The position numbers were made by a program, and so were the translations under genes. Shown piece by piece: positions 43,937 to 51,317 of a DNA stretch of 64,000 nt. The stretch lies in contig NZ_JAAMPJ010000003.1 of assembly GCF_011067745.1 (NCBI RefSeq), positions 620,001 through 684,000 on the forward strand. Reading direction: 5' to 3'. The notes below the pieces were generated by a model. It searched no databases and was not told the DNA's origin. It worked only from the letters and a program-made list of their open reading frames with translations. This stretch comes from Lentzea alba (GTDB lineage: Bacteria > Actinomycetota > Actinomycetes > Mycobacteriales > Pseudonocardiaceae). The first letter of the stretch is position 1; every line of letters starts with the position of its first letter.

Positions 43937-45907
43937 CTAAGGACTTGGCAGGGTGATCCTCGAATCGAGTCCATCGCTCCACCGCAGCACGATCTCGTTG
44001 CCGCGCACGATGAGCTGTGGGGTGGCCACGGCCTCGCCGCCCCGGTCCAGGCGCACGACGGCGGCGAGCACGTCACCCCGTGCCACGGGACCGGTCGTGG
44101 CCAGCCAGGGGACCGCGGTGTACTTGCCGAGCGGGGACGTGCCGGTGCCGGTGTGCACGCCGGCCTGGTCGAACCCGCGCAGGGCTTGCAGGGAAGAACG
44201 CAGGCGTGCCCCGGTGACCACGACCTCTTCGCCGTCCGCGGTCTCCTCCCGCGGCCGGGTGTCGGCCGCGACCGGCCAGCCGGAAACCCGCAGCCGGGAG
44301 CCATGGGGGGCACATTCATGGACGTGAGGTCCATGAATGTGCCCCCCATGGCTCTTCCGGGCGGGTGGGTCGCCGTCCACGCGCACGATCCGGATCTCGA
44401 CCGCGCTGCGCACGACGGAGACCACGAGCACGGGCGGTCCCTCGATGATCTCGCCGCCGCGGCCCGAGCCGTGGTCGGGGGAGTCGTCGGCGCTGGTGTC
44501 GACCCAGCGCACGGGTCCCCGTGACGCACCGGCCACCACACCGCCGGGCAGCTCTTCGGCGAACAACGTCCGGAAGCCCGCGCGGTGGCTGGCCGCACCC
44601 GCGGAGTCGAGCAGCACCACCGAGTTGTCCGTGGAGACCGGCATCGTCGCCGTGGAGTAGCCCAGTTTCGCGTACAGGGGCGAGTCCGCCCGCTGGTCAC
44701 CGGGCAGCGCGTGATCGGTGCCGTGGTTCACCGTCGTGACGATGCCGTCGGCACGACGCGCCGACACCAGCCAGCCCGGTGCCGCGATCACCCGCGTGTA
44801 GTCCATTCTCTCCACCGGCAGCGGCCGCTCTACGTCCGTCCACACGGGATGGTCGGCGGGCAGCGCCAGGCCCAGCATGCCCTTGGCGGCCCAGTAGGGC
44901 GATCCCGGTCCGGAGTAGGCCTGCCGCAGCGCGGGCCAGCCGCCGTGCCAGCCGAGGCGCAGCAGGCCGTCGGGCTCGAGAGCGCCGTGGTCCACGAAGT
45001 GCCGCAGCACCCCGGACGCCGCCCGCCGCAGCAGGCCGGGTGAGGGCCCCGGCACGCCGGTCATCGCGGCGACCCAGAACGGTGCCGCGGCGGCGAACCG
45101 GTAGGTGAGGCTGCGGCCCTGCATCAGCGGCGAACCGTCGGCGCCGAGCAACGCGGCCGCGTCCTCCAGGTACCGCGCGAGATCGTCGGACCAGGTGCGG
45201 CGGAGGTCCTGCGAGCACAGCGAGTCCGGGACGTCGAACAGATGCGTCCACAGCAGCGGGTACAGGTGCAGCGCCCAGCCCGTGTAGTGGTCGTACGCGC
45301 GTTCCTCGCCGTCGCTGAGCCACCCGTCCGCGCGCCGGAACGACGCGTGCAGAGCGAGGTCCTGCTCGACGTCCTCGACCGACCAGGGGCCGCCGACCTC
45401 GCGCAGGAACGACTCGACGACGATCCGGAACCACACCCAGTTGATCGGCGGGTACGGCTGGCCGACCACGGTGCCCAGCCAGTCCACGACCCGTTGCCGC
45501 ACGCCGTCGTCGAGGTGGTCCCACAGCCACGGCTTGGTCAGTTGCAGCACCAGCGCGATTGACGCGGCCTCGACCTTGGCCTGCCCCAGCTCGTCGGGCC
45601 GGGGCCAGGCCTCGGGTGAATGCGGATCGGTGCCCGCGGCGAGGCCCCAGGCGTACCGCTCCAGCAGCGCCGGGTCACCACCGCCCGCGACCCGGAACCC
45701 GGCGAGCAGGAACGTGCGCGCGAACCCTTCCAGCCCGTCGGAGACGGGGCCGTACCGGCTCGGTTCGCCGGGCAGGTCGATCCGCGCGCACCGCGGCGAC
45801 CAGTGCTGGTGGACGGCGTCGAGCAATTGGTCGGCCACCGCCTCCCAGTGCGCGCGGGTCCAGCCCGTGCGCGGGGAGAGGAAGCGGTTCTCGGGTGGGA
45901 GGATCAT
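43937..45907 (-). CDS. DUF2264 family protein (GH154 beta-glucuronidase-like), with palindrome insertion
   Basis: 656 residues from ATG 45907, which overlaps the dehydrogenase stop; no signal peptide, so cytoplasmic. Family blocks of DUF2264 (alpha/alpha-barrel, residues 1-380) include NRFLSPRTGWTRAHW, RYGPVSDGLEGFARTFLLAG, NWVWFRIVVESFLR, DGWLSDGEERAYDHYTGWAL and RSLTYRFAAAAPFW, followed by a beta-rich C-terminus. Some members are beta-glucuronidases of family GH154; I recall this from arabinogalactan systems and cannot verify it here. Residues of about 518-537 (KSHGGHIHGPHVHECAPHG) are encoded by a 57-bp perfect palindrome and look foreign: six His and one Cys in 19 residues. Confidence 0.8.
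   Translation of the reverse strand: MILPPENRFLSPRTGWTRAHWEAVADQLLDAVHQHWSPRCARIDLPGEPSRYGPVSDGLEGFARTFLLAGFRVAGGGDPALLERYAWGLAAGTDPHSPEAWPRPDELGQAKVEAASIALVLQLTKPWLWDHLDDGVRQRVVDWLGTVVGQPYPPINWVWFRIVVESFLREVGGPWSVEDVEQDLALHASFRRADGWLSDGEERAYDHYTGWALHLYPLLWTHLFDVPDSLCSQDLRRTWSDDLARYLEDAAALLGADGSPLMQGRSLTYRFAAAAPFWVAAMTGVPGPSPGLLRRAASGVLRHFVDHGALEPDGLLRLGWHGGWPALRQAYSGPGSPYWAAKGMLGLALPADHPVWTDVERPLPVERMDYTRVIAAPGWLVSARRADGIVTTVNHGTDHALPGDQRADSPLYAKLGYSTATMPVSTDNSVVLLDSAGAASHRAGFRTLFAEELPGGVVAGASRGPVRWVDTSADDSPDHGSGRGGEIIEGPPVLVVSVVRSAVEIRIVRVDGDPPARKSHGGHIHGPHVHECAPHGSRLRVSGWPVAADTRPREETADGEEVVVTGARLRSSLQALRGFDQAGVHTGTGTSPLGKYTAVPWLATTGPVARGDVLAAVVRLDRGGEAVATPQLIVRGNEIVLRWSDGLDSRITLPSP
44298..44354. 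repeat. 57-bp perfect palindromic element inserted in frame in the DUF2264 gene
   Basis: Two perfect 26-bp arms (44298-44323 and 44329-44354) around a 5-nt loop. The length is exactly 19 codons, so the reading frame is kept. A related but diverged palindrome lies at 51245-51299. Confidence 0.9.
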
Positions 45908-46914
45908 GCCTGCACCGCGAGTCCGTGCCTGGTCACCGGTTCCAGCGGAGGCTGCCCGGAGACGTAGCGTTCCAGTTCGTCGAGCGCGGCCCCGGCCATG
46001 AGCCTGGTCTCCGAGCCCAGCGACCCGGCCACGTGCGGGGTGATCACGACGTTGGGCAGGTCGTACAGCCGTGACCAGGCGGGCAGCGGCTCGGGGTCGG
46101 TCACGTCCAGCACGGCGTGCAGGCGCCCGTGCGAACACGCCTCCTCCAGCGCCGCGGTGTCCACAAGGGACCCTCGGGCGGTGTTGACGAGCGTCGCGTG
46201 CTCCGGGAGCGCGGCCAGTTCCGCCGCCCCGATCAGATGGCGGGTCTCCGGCAGCGCGGGCGCGTGCAGGCTCAGCACGTCGGCCTGGGGCAGTGCCTCG
46301 GCGAGCGTGACGACCTCGGCGCCGGCCGCCCGCACCAGTGCGGGGTCGACGACGGGGTCGACCACGAGCAACCTGCCGACCTGAAGCCGCCGCAGCAGTT
46401 CCACCACCCGCCGGCCGACCCGCGAGAACCCGACCAGCACGATCGTGCGTCCCAGCCCGGACAGCTCGCCGCGGCGGTCGCGGTAACCCCAGTCCTCGCG
46501 GAACCGGCGGGCGTCCGCGGCCAGGAACGGCACCTTCTTGAACGCCCACAGGATCGACGCCACGGTGTACTGCGCGACCGGTTCGGCGTTGATGTGCGCG
46601 GCCGTCGTGACGAGGACGTCGCGGTCGAACACGGCGTCACCGACGTGGGACCGCACGCTGCCCGCCGCGTGCAGGGCGGCGCGCAACTCGGGCGCCGCAG
46701 CCAGCACGTCGGAGTCGATCGGCGGACAACCCCACGAGGTGATCAGCACCTCGACCGAGGCCAGCCGGCGGCGCACGGCCGGTGAGGAGAAGTCGTGCGC
46801 CACCAACGGGTTGCCGGGCCTGGCCAGCCGCGCGAGCCGTTCCAGCTCGCGCGGGCCGAACTGCAGGTCGGCGACGTCCGGGCTCATGGCGAGCATGACC
46901 TCGGGCCTGCTCAT
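45904..46914 (-). CDS. D-isomer-specific 2-hydroxyacid dehydrogenase family protein
   Basis: 336 residues from ATG 46914, overlapping both neighbours by 4 bp. Rossmann motif VLVGFSRVGRRV (Ser where many members have the middle Gly). Catalytic Arg in NTARGSLVD, Glu in VTDPEPLP and His in ITPHVAGSLG. It uses NAD(P)H to interconvert a 2-keto and 2-hydroxy acid. Being inside a sugar-uptake operon with a glucuronidase-like gene, it may act on a uronate-derived acid, but the substrate is inferred only from context. Confidence 0.85.
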   Translation of the reverse strand: MSRPEVMLAMSPDVADLQFGPRELERLARLARPGNPLVAHDFSSPAVRRRLASVEVLITSWGCPPIDSDVLAAAPELRAALHAAGSVRSHVGDAVFDRDVLVTTAAHINAEPVAQYTVASILWAFKKVPFLAADARRFREDWGYRDRRGELSGLGRTIVLVGFSRVGRRVVELLRRLQVGRLLVVDPVVDPALVRAAGAEVVTLAEALPQADVLSLHAPALPETRHLIGAAELAALPEHATLVNTARGSLVDTAALEEACSHGRLHAVLDVTDPEPLPAWSRLYDLPNVVITPHVAGSLGSETRLMAGAALDELERYVSGQPPLEPVTRHGLAVQA

Positions 46915-47771
46915 TTGACGCTCCCCGCGGCCAGACCCTTGCGCCACTGCCGGTTGAGCACCAGGAACGCCACCACCAGCGGCAGCACCGCGAGCAGCGA
47001 CCCGGTGATCACCAGCGGGGTGTACTGCGGGAACTGGGTCTGCCGGGTGCTCCACTGGAACAGCCCGAGGCTGACCGGGAAGAGCTTCGGGTCGGTGAGC
47101 AGGACCAGCGGCAGGAAGAAGTTGTTCCAGATCCCGATGAACTGGAACAGCAGCACGGTGACCACACCGGGACGCATCATCGGCAACGCCACGGTGAAGA
47201 ACGTGCGCAGCTGGCCCGCCCCGTCGACGCGCGCCGCCTCCAGCACCTCGTCCGGCACCGACGCGTCCGCGTACACCTTGGCGAGGTAGACGCCGAACGG
47301 GTTGGTGAGCAACGGGATGAACACCGCCCAGAACGTGTCCACGACCCGCAGCTCGGACGCCAGCAGGTACATCGGCAGCGCCAGCACGGTCGTGGGCACG
47401 AGCACGCCGGTCAGCGTCAGCCCGAACAGCACCCGACGGCCGGGAAAGCTCGTCTTGGCGATGGCGTAGCCGCACGCGGCGCAGATCAGCGCGCCCAGGA
47501 CCGCCCCGCCTCCCGCGTACAGCACGGAGTTGAGCAGCCAGTGCCAGAAGATGCCGTTCTCCTGCGTGAACAACGTCTTGACGTTGGTCCACAGGTTCCA
47601 CTCGCCGAACTCGAACGCGCCGGTCGTGGAGAAGTCGCCGAGCGACTTGGTCGCCGAGGTGACGAGCCACACCAGCGGCAGCAGGCTGTACAACGCGGCG
47701 ACCACGAGGATCACGTGCACCGCGGGCACGGAGACCCAGCGGGACTTGCTGTCCACAATGGACGTGCTCAT
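46911..47771 (-). CDS. ABC sugar transporter permease (MalG type)
   Basis: 286 residues from ATG 47771. Six membrane segments are predicted, with the MalG-type EAA loop (EVLEAARVDGAGQLRTFFTVALP) and a C-terminal RQWRKGLAAGSVK, the usual ending of this family. Start and the preceding gene's stop overlap as TGATG. No ATPase is encoded in the operon, so it presumably uses a shared MsiK-like ATPase elsewhere. Confidence 0.9.
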   Translation of the reverse strand: MSTSIVDSKSRWVSVPAVHVILVVAALYSLLPLVWLVTSATKSLGDFSTTGAFEFGEWNLWTNVKTLFTQENGIFWHWLLNSVLYAGGGAVLGALICAACGYAIAKTSFPGRRVLFGLTLTGVLVPTTVLALPMYLLASELRVVDTFWAVFIPLLTNPFGVYLAKVYADASVPDEVLEAARVDGAGQLRTFFTVALPMMRPGVVTVLLFQFIGIWNNFFLPLVLLTDPKLFPVSLGLFQWSTRQTQFPQYTPLVITGSLLAVLPLVVAFLVLNRQWRKGLAAGSVK

Positions 47772-48700
47772 CACGACCTCCTCGTCGAGAAGCGCATGAC
47801 GACGGCGGACAGCAGCGCGCAGATCACCGCGAGCAGCACCGACGCCGCCGCGGCCCGGCCGTTGTCGCCGGCGACGAACGCGGCTTCGTAGACGTACATG
47901 CTCGGCGACCAGGTGCTGGTCACCGTGCCGGTGAAGCCCTTGAGCACCATGGGTTCGGTGAAGACCTGCAACGAGCCGATGACGGTGAACACCGCGGCCA
48001 CGAAGATCGTCGGCCGGATCACCGGGATCTTGATCGACCACGCGGTGCGGAACCCGCCCGCGCCGTCGGCCCTGGCCGCCTCGACGATCTCCCTGGGGAC
48101 GGCCTGCAGGGCGGTGTAGAAGATGATCATGTTGTAGCCGACCCATTGCCAGGTCGCGATGTTCGCGATGGACGGCAGGATGGCGCCGTCGCTCAACGCG
48201 TCGATCCCGAACAGTCCCTTGATCGGGCCGATCGTGGGGCTGTAGAGGTAGGCCCAGATCAGGCCGCCGATGACCACCGGCACCGCGTACGGCACGAACA
48301 CCGCCAGCGACCACATCTGCTTGAGCCGCACCACACCGGAGTCCAGCAGCAGCGCCAGGACGAGTGAGCCGATCAGCATGCTCGGGATGTGGATGAGCGC
48401 GAACAGCGCGACGTTGCCCAGGCTCGCGTGGAAGGCGGAGTCCACGATCACCGAGAGGTAGTTGCCGAGCCAGACGAACACGTTCTCGGGACCGGAGAAA
48501 CCCAGGCCCTGAAGTCGTTCGGTGAACAGGCTGAGGTACAGCGCGTACGCCACCGGCACCAGCACGGTGCACAGGAGCAGAATCGCGAACGGCACGGCCA
48601 GCACCGCTCCCGCGAAGTCCTTCTTGCGGGCGCGGGCGGTGACCGGGACGTTTCGAGGTGCTTCCCGCGGTGTTGTCCGCTCGGGCGCGAGGACGCTCAT
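47771..48700 (-). CDS. ABC sugar transporter permease (MalF type)
   Basis: 309 residues from ATG 48700. It has a charged N-terminus, six membrane segments and the EAA loop (EIVEAARADGAGGFRTAWSIKIP). Partner of the MalG-type permease downstream; overlaps the binding-protein stop by 4 bp. Confidence 0.9.
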   Translation of the reverse strand: MSVLAPERTTPREAPRNVPVTARARKKDFAGAVLAVPFAILLLCTVLVPVAYALYLSLFTERLQGLGFSGPENVFVWLGNYLSVIVDSAFHASLGNVALFALIHIPSMLIGSLVLALLLDSGVVRLKQMWSLAVFVPYAVPVVIGGLIWAYLYSPTIGPIKGLFGIDALSDGAILPSIANIATWQWVGYNMIIFYTALQAVPREIVEAARADGAGGFRTAWSIKIPVIRPTIFVAAVFTVIGSLQVFTEPMVLKGFTGTVTSTWSPSMYVYEAAFVAGDNGRAAAASVLLAVICALLSAVVMRFSTRRS

Positions 48701-50022
48701 GCCGACTTCCCTTCTCGTACCGAGAGTCCTCTGGTGCGCATGTCGGCCACGGCATGCTGCTGGACCTTCCGCAGCGCGTCGGGCAACGTCGTCCCGCCAC
48801 TGCGGACCGGTCCGAAGGAGTCCGAGATGGTCGAGAACAGCCGCAGGGCGTTCGGGCCCCACGTCCAGTCCGGCACCCGCTTCGCCGCTTCGTCGAGCAC
48901 GTCGTAGACCGGGTCGCCGAGGAAGAAGCCGCCCTTGTACGCCTGGCGCGCCACGGCGCGGTTGGGCAGGTGCGCGGGGAACGGCGTGCTGAAGGCGCTG
49001 CCGATCTTCGGCACCTCGGGGTTCGTGCTGAGCCAGCGCAGGAACGTCATGGCGGCCTCCGGGTTCTTGCTCTCCGCGGAGACTCCCCACGCCGTGCCGC
49101 CCTGGATCCCGTTGGCGGGCTTGCCGTCCCAGGTGGGCATGGTCGCCACGGCCCAGCGCCCGGTGTCCTTCGGGATGGACCGGTTGAGCGTGCCGACGCT
49201 CCACGACGCGCCGAGCACGCCCCACAGCTTGCCGTCGTGGATCCCGGCGATCCAGTCCTGCGAGCCGTAGACGACCCCGGCGACCTGGTTGCCGGTGATC
49301 ATCGACTGCCAGTAAGACGCCGTGCGCAGCGTGCCCTCACCGGCGATGTCGACCGCCCAGGTGTCGCCCTGCGCCGTCCACCACGGATCGCCCGCCTGCC
49401 ACGACATGCCCGCGAAGAACGAGCCGTCGTTGAGCGGGAACGAGCAGATGCGCGCCTGCGGGTCGATCTGCTTGACGGCCGCGGCCGCCGTGCGGAACTC
49501 GTCCCACGTGCGCGGCAACGCGATGCCGTGCTGGTCGAACAAGTCCTTGCGGTAGTAGAAGACCATCGGCGCGAGGTCCATCGGCACGCCCCACGTCCGC
49601 CCGTCGGGCCGCACCCCGCGCCACGCGGCGGGGGAGTACTGGCTCTCCAGGTCGGCCATGTCCGCCGTGAGGTCGCGCAGCCCGCCGGTGAGCAGGATCT
49701 GCGGCAGACCCTGGTACTCGACGTGCAGCACGTCCGGCGCGTTGTGCGCGCGGATGGCGTTGGTCTGCTGGGCGTAGCCGCCGGACAGACCCGCCGCGAT
49801 CACCCGCAGCTCGACGAACACGTCCTTCTGCGCTGCGTTGAACGCGGCAACGTACTTGTCCATGCCGGTCAGCCACGACCAGATGGTGATCTTCGTGGCG
49901 CCCGGTGGTGCGGCGGTGGCGGTGCAGCCGCCGACGAGACCCGCCGCGCCCAGGGCGGCGGAAGCGCGCAGGAAGCCGCGGCGGGAGATGCCGCGGGCCT
50001 GCAGCGCGGGGGAAAGCTTCAT
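48697..50022 (-). CDS. Extracellular sugar-binding lipoprotein, family 1
   Basis: 441 residues from ATG 50022 with AGGAGG upstream. The N-terminus combines a Tat motif (SRRGFLRAS) with a lipobox (VGGC), so it is a Tat-exported lipoprotein. The family 1 sugar-binding fold shows ITIWSWLTGMDKYVAAFN, WGVPMDLAPMVFYYRKDLFD, ALPRTWDEFRTAAAAVKQ and TAWGVSAESKNPEAAMTFL. First gene of the six-gene leftward operon ending with the GH30_5 galactanase. Predicted ligand: beta-1,6-galacto- or glucuronosyl-galacto-oligosaccharides. Confidence 0.85.
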   Translation of the reverse strand: MKLSPALQARGISRRGFLRASAALGAAGLVGGCTATAAPPGATKITIWSWLTGMDKYVAAFNAAQKDVFVELRVIAAGLSGGYAQQTNAIRAHNAPDVLHVEYQGLPQILLTGGLRDLTADMADLESQYSPAAWRGVRPDGRTWGVPMDLAPMVFYYRKDLFDQHGIALPRTWDEFRTAAAAVKQIDPQARICSFPLNDGSFFAGMSWQAGDPWWTAQGDTWAVDIAGEGTLRTASYWQSMITGNQVAGVVYGSQDWIAGIHDGKLWGVLGASWSVGTLNRSIPKDTGRWAVATMPTWDGKPANGIQGGTAWGVSAESKNPEAAMTFLRWLSTNPEVPKIGSAFSTPFPAHLPNRAVARQAYKGGFFLGDPVYDVLDEAAKRVPDWTWGPNALRLFSTISDSFGPVRSGGTTLPDALRKVQQHAVADMRTRGLSVREGKSA

Positions 50023-50088
50023 TGCTGACCCTCCTGCGGGAGTGATGTGGCACACCTCACCTCGTGGCACACTCAGCGGTCAACGAAA

Positions 50089-50120
50089 CGATCAGAAACG
50101 CTCGGAACCGACCAGAAGCG
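50089..50120. promoter_or_regulatory. Direct-repeat operator candidate upstream of the DeoR-LacI hybrid regulator
   Basis: CGATCAGAAACG (50089-50100) and CGACCAGAAGCG (50109-50120), 10 of 12 identical, offset by exactly 20 bp (about two helical turns) in the 103-bp divergent region. Direct repeats are common for DeoR-type proteins. A second pair, GTGGCACAC at 50047-50055 and 50064-50072, lies closer to the transporter gene. Confidence 0.5.
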
Positions 50121-50125
50121 AAGAG

Positions 50126-51229
50126 ATGAACCAGAAGTTGGCTGCTCAGCGCCATGAGCTGATCCTGCGTGCCGTCCGGACGCACGGCACGGTCCGATTG
50201 CAGGAGCTGGTGGACCTGCTCGGCGCGTCGGCGGTGACGGTGCGCCGGGACGTGACCGCCCTCGCCGACCGAGGCCTCGTCGTGCGCGTGCACGGCGGCA
50301 TCACCATGCCCAGGCACGCCGAGCCGTTCCCCCGCGGCGCGCAGTCCCTGGTGGGCCCCGCACCGGTGCACCCGCTGGTCGGCATGGTCGCGCCCTCGGT
50401 GGAGTACTACTGGCCGGCGGTGATCCAGGGCGCGCAGACCGCCGTGGCCGCGGCGGGCGGACGGCTGGTGCTGCGCGCGTCCAGCTACGACGCCGCCGAG
50501 GACCGCCGCCGCGTTCACGAACTGCTCGACCGCGGCGTGCAGACCCTGCTGGTCGCCCCGAGCACGACCGGACGCGCGGGCGTCGAACTGCTGCGCTGGC
50601 TCGGCGCGCAGAACGTCCCGGTCGTGCTCGTCGAACGCCTTCCACCACCCGAGCTGCCCACGATCGCGCTGGACGCGGCGGTGACCGACCACGCGATCGG
50701 CGCCGGGCTCGCCGTGCGGCACCTGGCCACGCTCGGCCACCAGCGCATCGGCCTCGTCACCTCCCGGCAGAGCCCGCACAGCGACGCCATCCGGACGGGC
50801 TGGACGACCGCCGTGTCGTCGCTGGACCTGCCGTTCCACGGAGTTCCTGTGCTCGACGTACCGCCGTACGGCTCTCCACAGTGGACTCGCGCGGTCGACG
50901 AGGTGATCGACGAATGCCTGGCCGCCTCCGTGCACGCGGTGCTGGTGCACGCCGACCGCGAGGCGATCGGGTTGCTCGAACGCACCCGCGAACGCGGCAT
51001 CCGCGTGCCCGACGATCTCGCCGTGGTGTCGTACGACGACGAGGTGGCGGCCGCGTCCGACCCGCCGCTGACGGCCGTGCGGCCCCAGAAACACCGGCTC
51101 GGAGCACTGGCCGCACAACTCGCGCTGGCCCGGCTGGCGGACCCGCTGGACCGCCCGGTGCACCGCGTGGTCCTCTGGCCGACTCTGACCGTCCGGGAGT
51201 CCTGCGGAACAGCCCTCACCGCGGTGTGA
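50126..51229 (+). CDS. Hybrid regulator: DeoR-type HTH fused to LacI-type sugar-sensor domain
   Basis: 367 residues from ATG 50126; the longer open frame upstream is a shadow of the binding-protein gene. Residues 5-58 are a DeoR helix-turn-helix (RHELILRAVRTHGTVRLQEL, ASAVTVRRDVTALADRGLVVRVHGG). From residue 85 the LacI-type sensor follows (VGMVAPSVEYYWPAVIQGA, LGHQRIGLVTSRQ, VPDDLAVVSYDD, PPLTAVRPQKHRLG). Divergent from the galactan operon and probably its repressor, with a sugar released from the polymer as inducer. Confidence 0.85.
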   Translation: MNQKLAAQRHELILRAVRTHGTVRLQELVDLLGASAVTVRRDVTALADRGLVVRVHGGITMPRHAEPFPRGAQSLVGPAPVHPLVGMVAPSVEYYWPAVIQGAQTAVAAAGGRLVLRASSYDAAEDRRRVHELLDRGVQTLLVAPSTTGRAGVELLRWLGAQNVPVVLVERLPPPELPTIALDAAVTDHAIGAGLAVRHLATLGHQRIGLVTSRQSPHSDAIRTGWTTAVSSLDLPFHGVPVLDVPPYGSPQWTRAVDEVIDECLAASVHAVLVHADREAIGLLERTRERGIRVPDDLAVVSYDDEVAAASDPPLTAVRPQKHRLGALAAQLALARLADPLDRPVHRVVLWPTLTVRESCGTALTAV

Positions 51230-51244
51230 GGCCCGGCCCGGGAG

Positions 51245-51299
51245 GTTGATGAGGGGAGCTTTCCCAAACCTCAGGTTTATGAAAGCTCCCCTCATCAAC
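51245..51299. terminator. 55-bp palindromic element at a convergent junction
   Basis: Perfect 19-bp arms (51245-51263 and 51281-51299) with an inner AAACC/GGTTT stem in the loop, between the regulator stop and the GH30 stop. Probably a bidirectional terminator. It is related in sequence to the palindrome inserted at 44298-44354. Confidence 0.75.
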
Positions 51300-51317
51300 G
51301 TCGCCACGGGAGCGGGG

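Noticed and set aside
49838-50125. Extended N-terminus for the DeoR-LacI regulator
   Set aside because: The extension reads through the 5' end of the divergent binding-protein gene and the operator region; the DeoR HTH begins right after ATG 50126.
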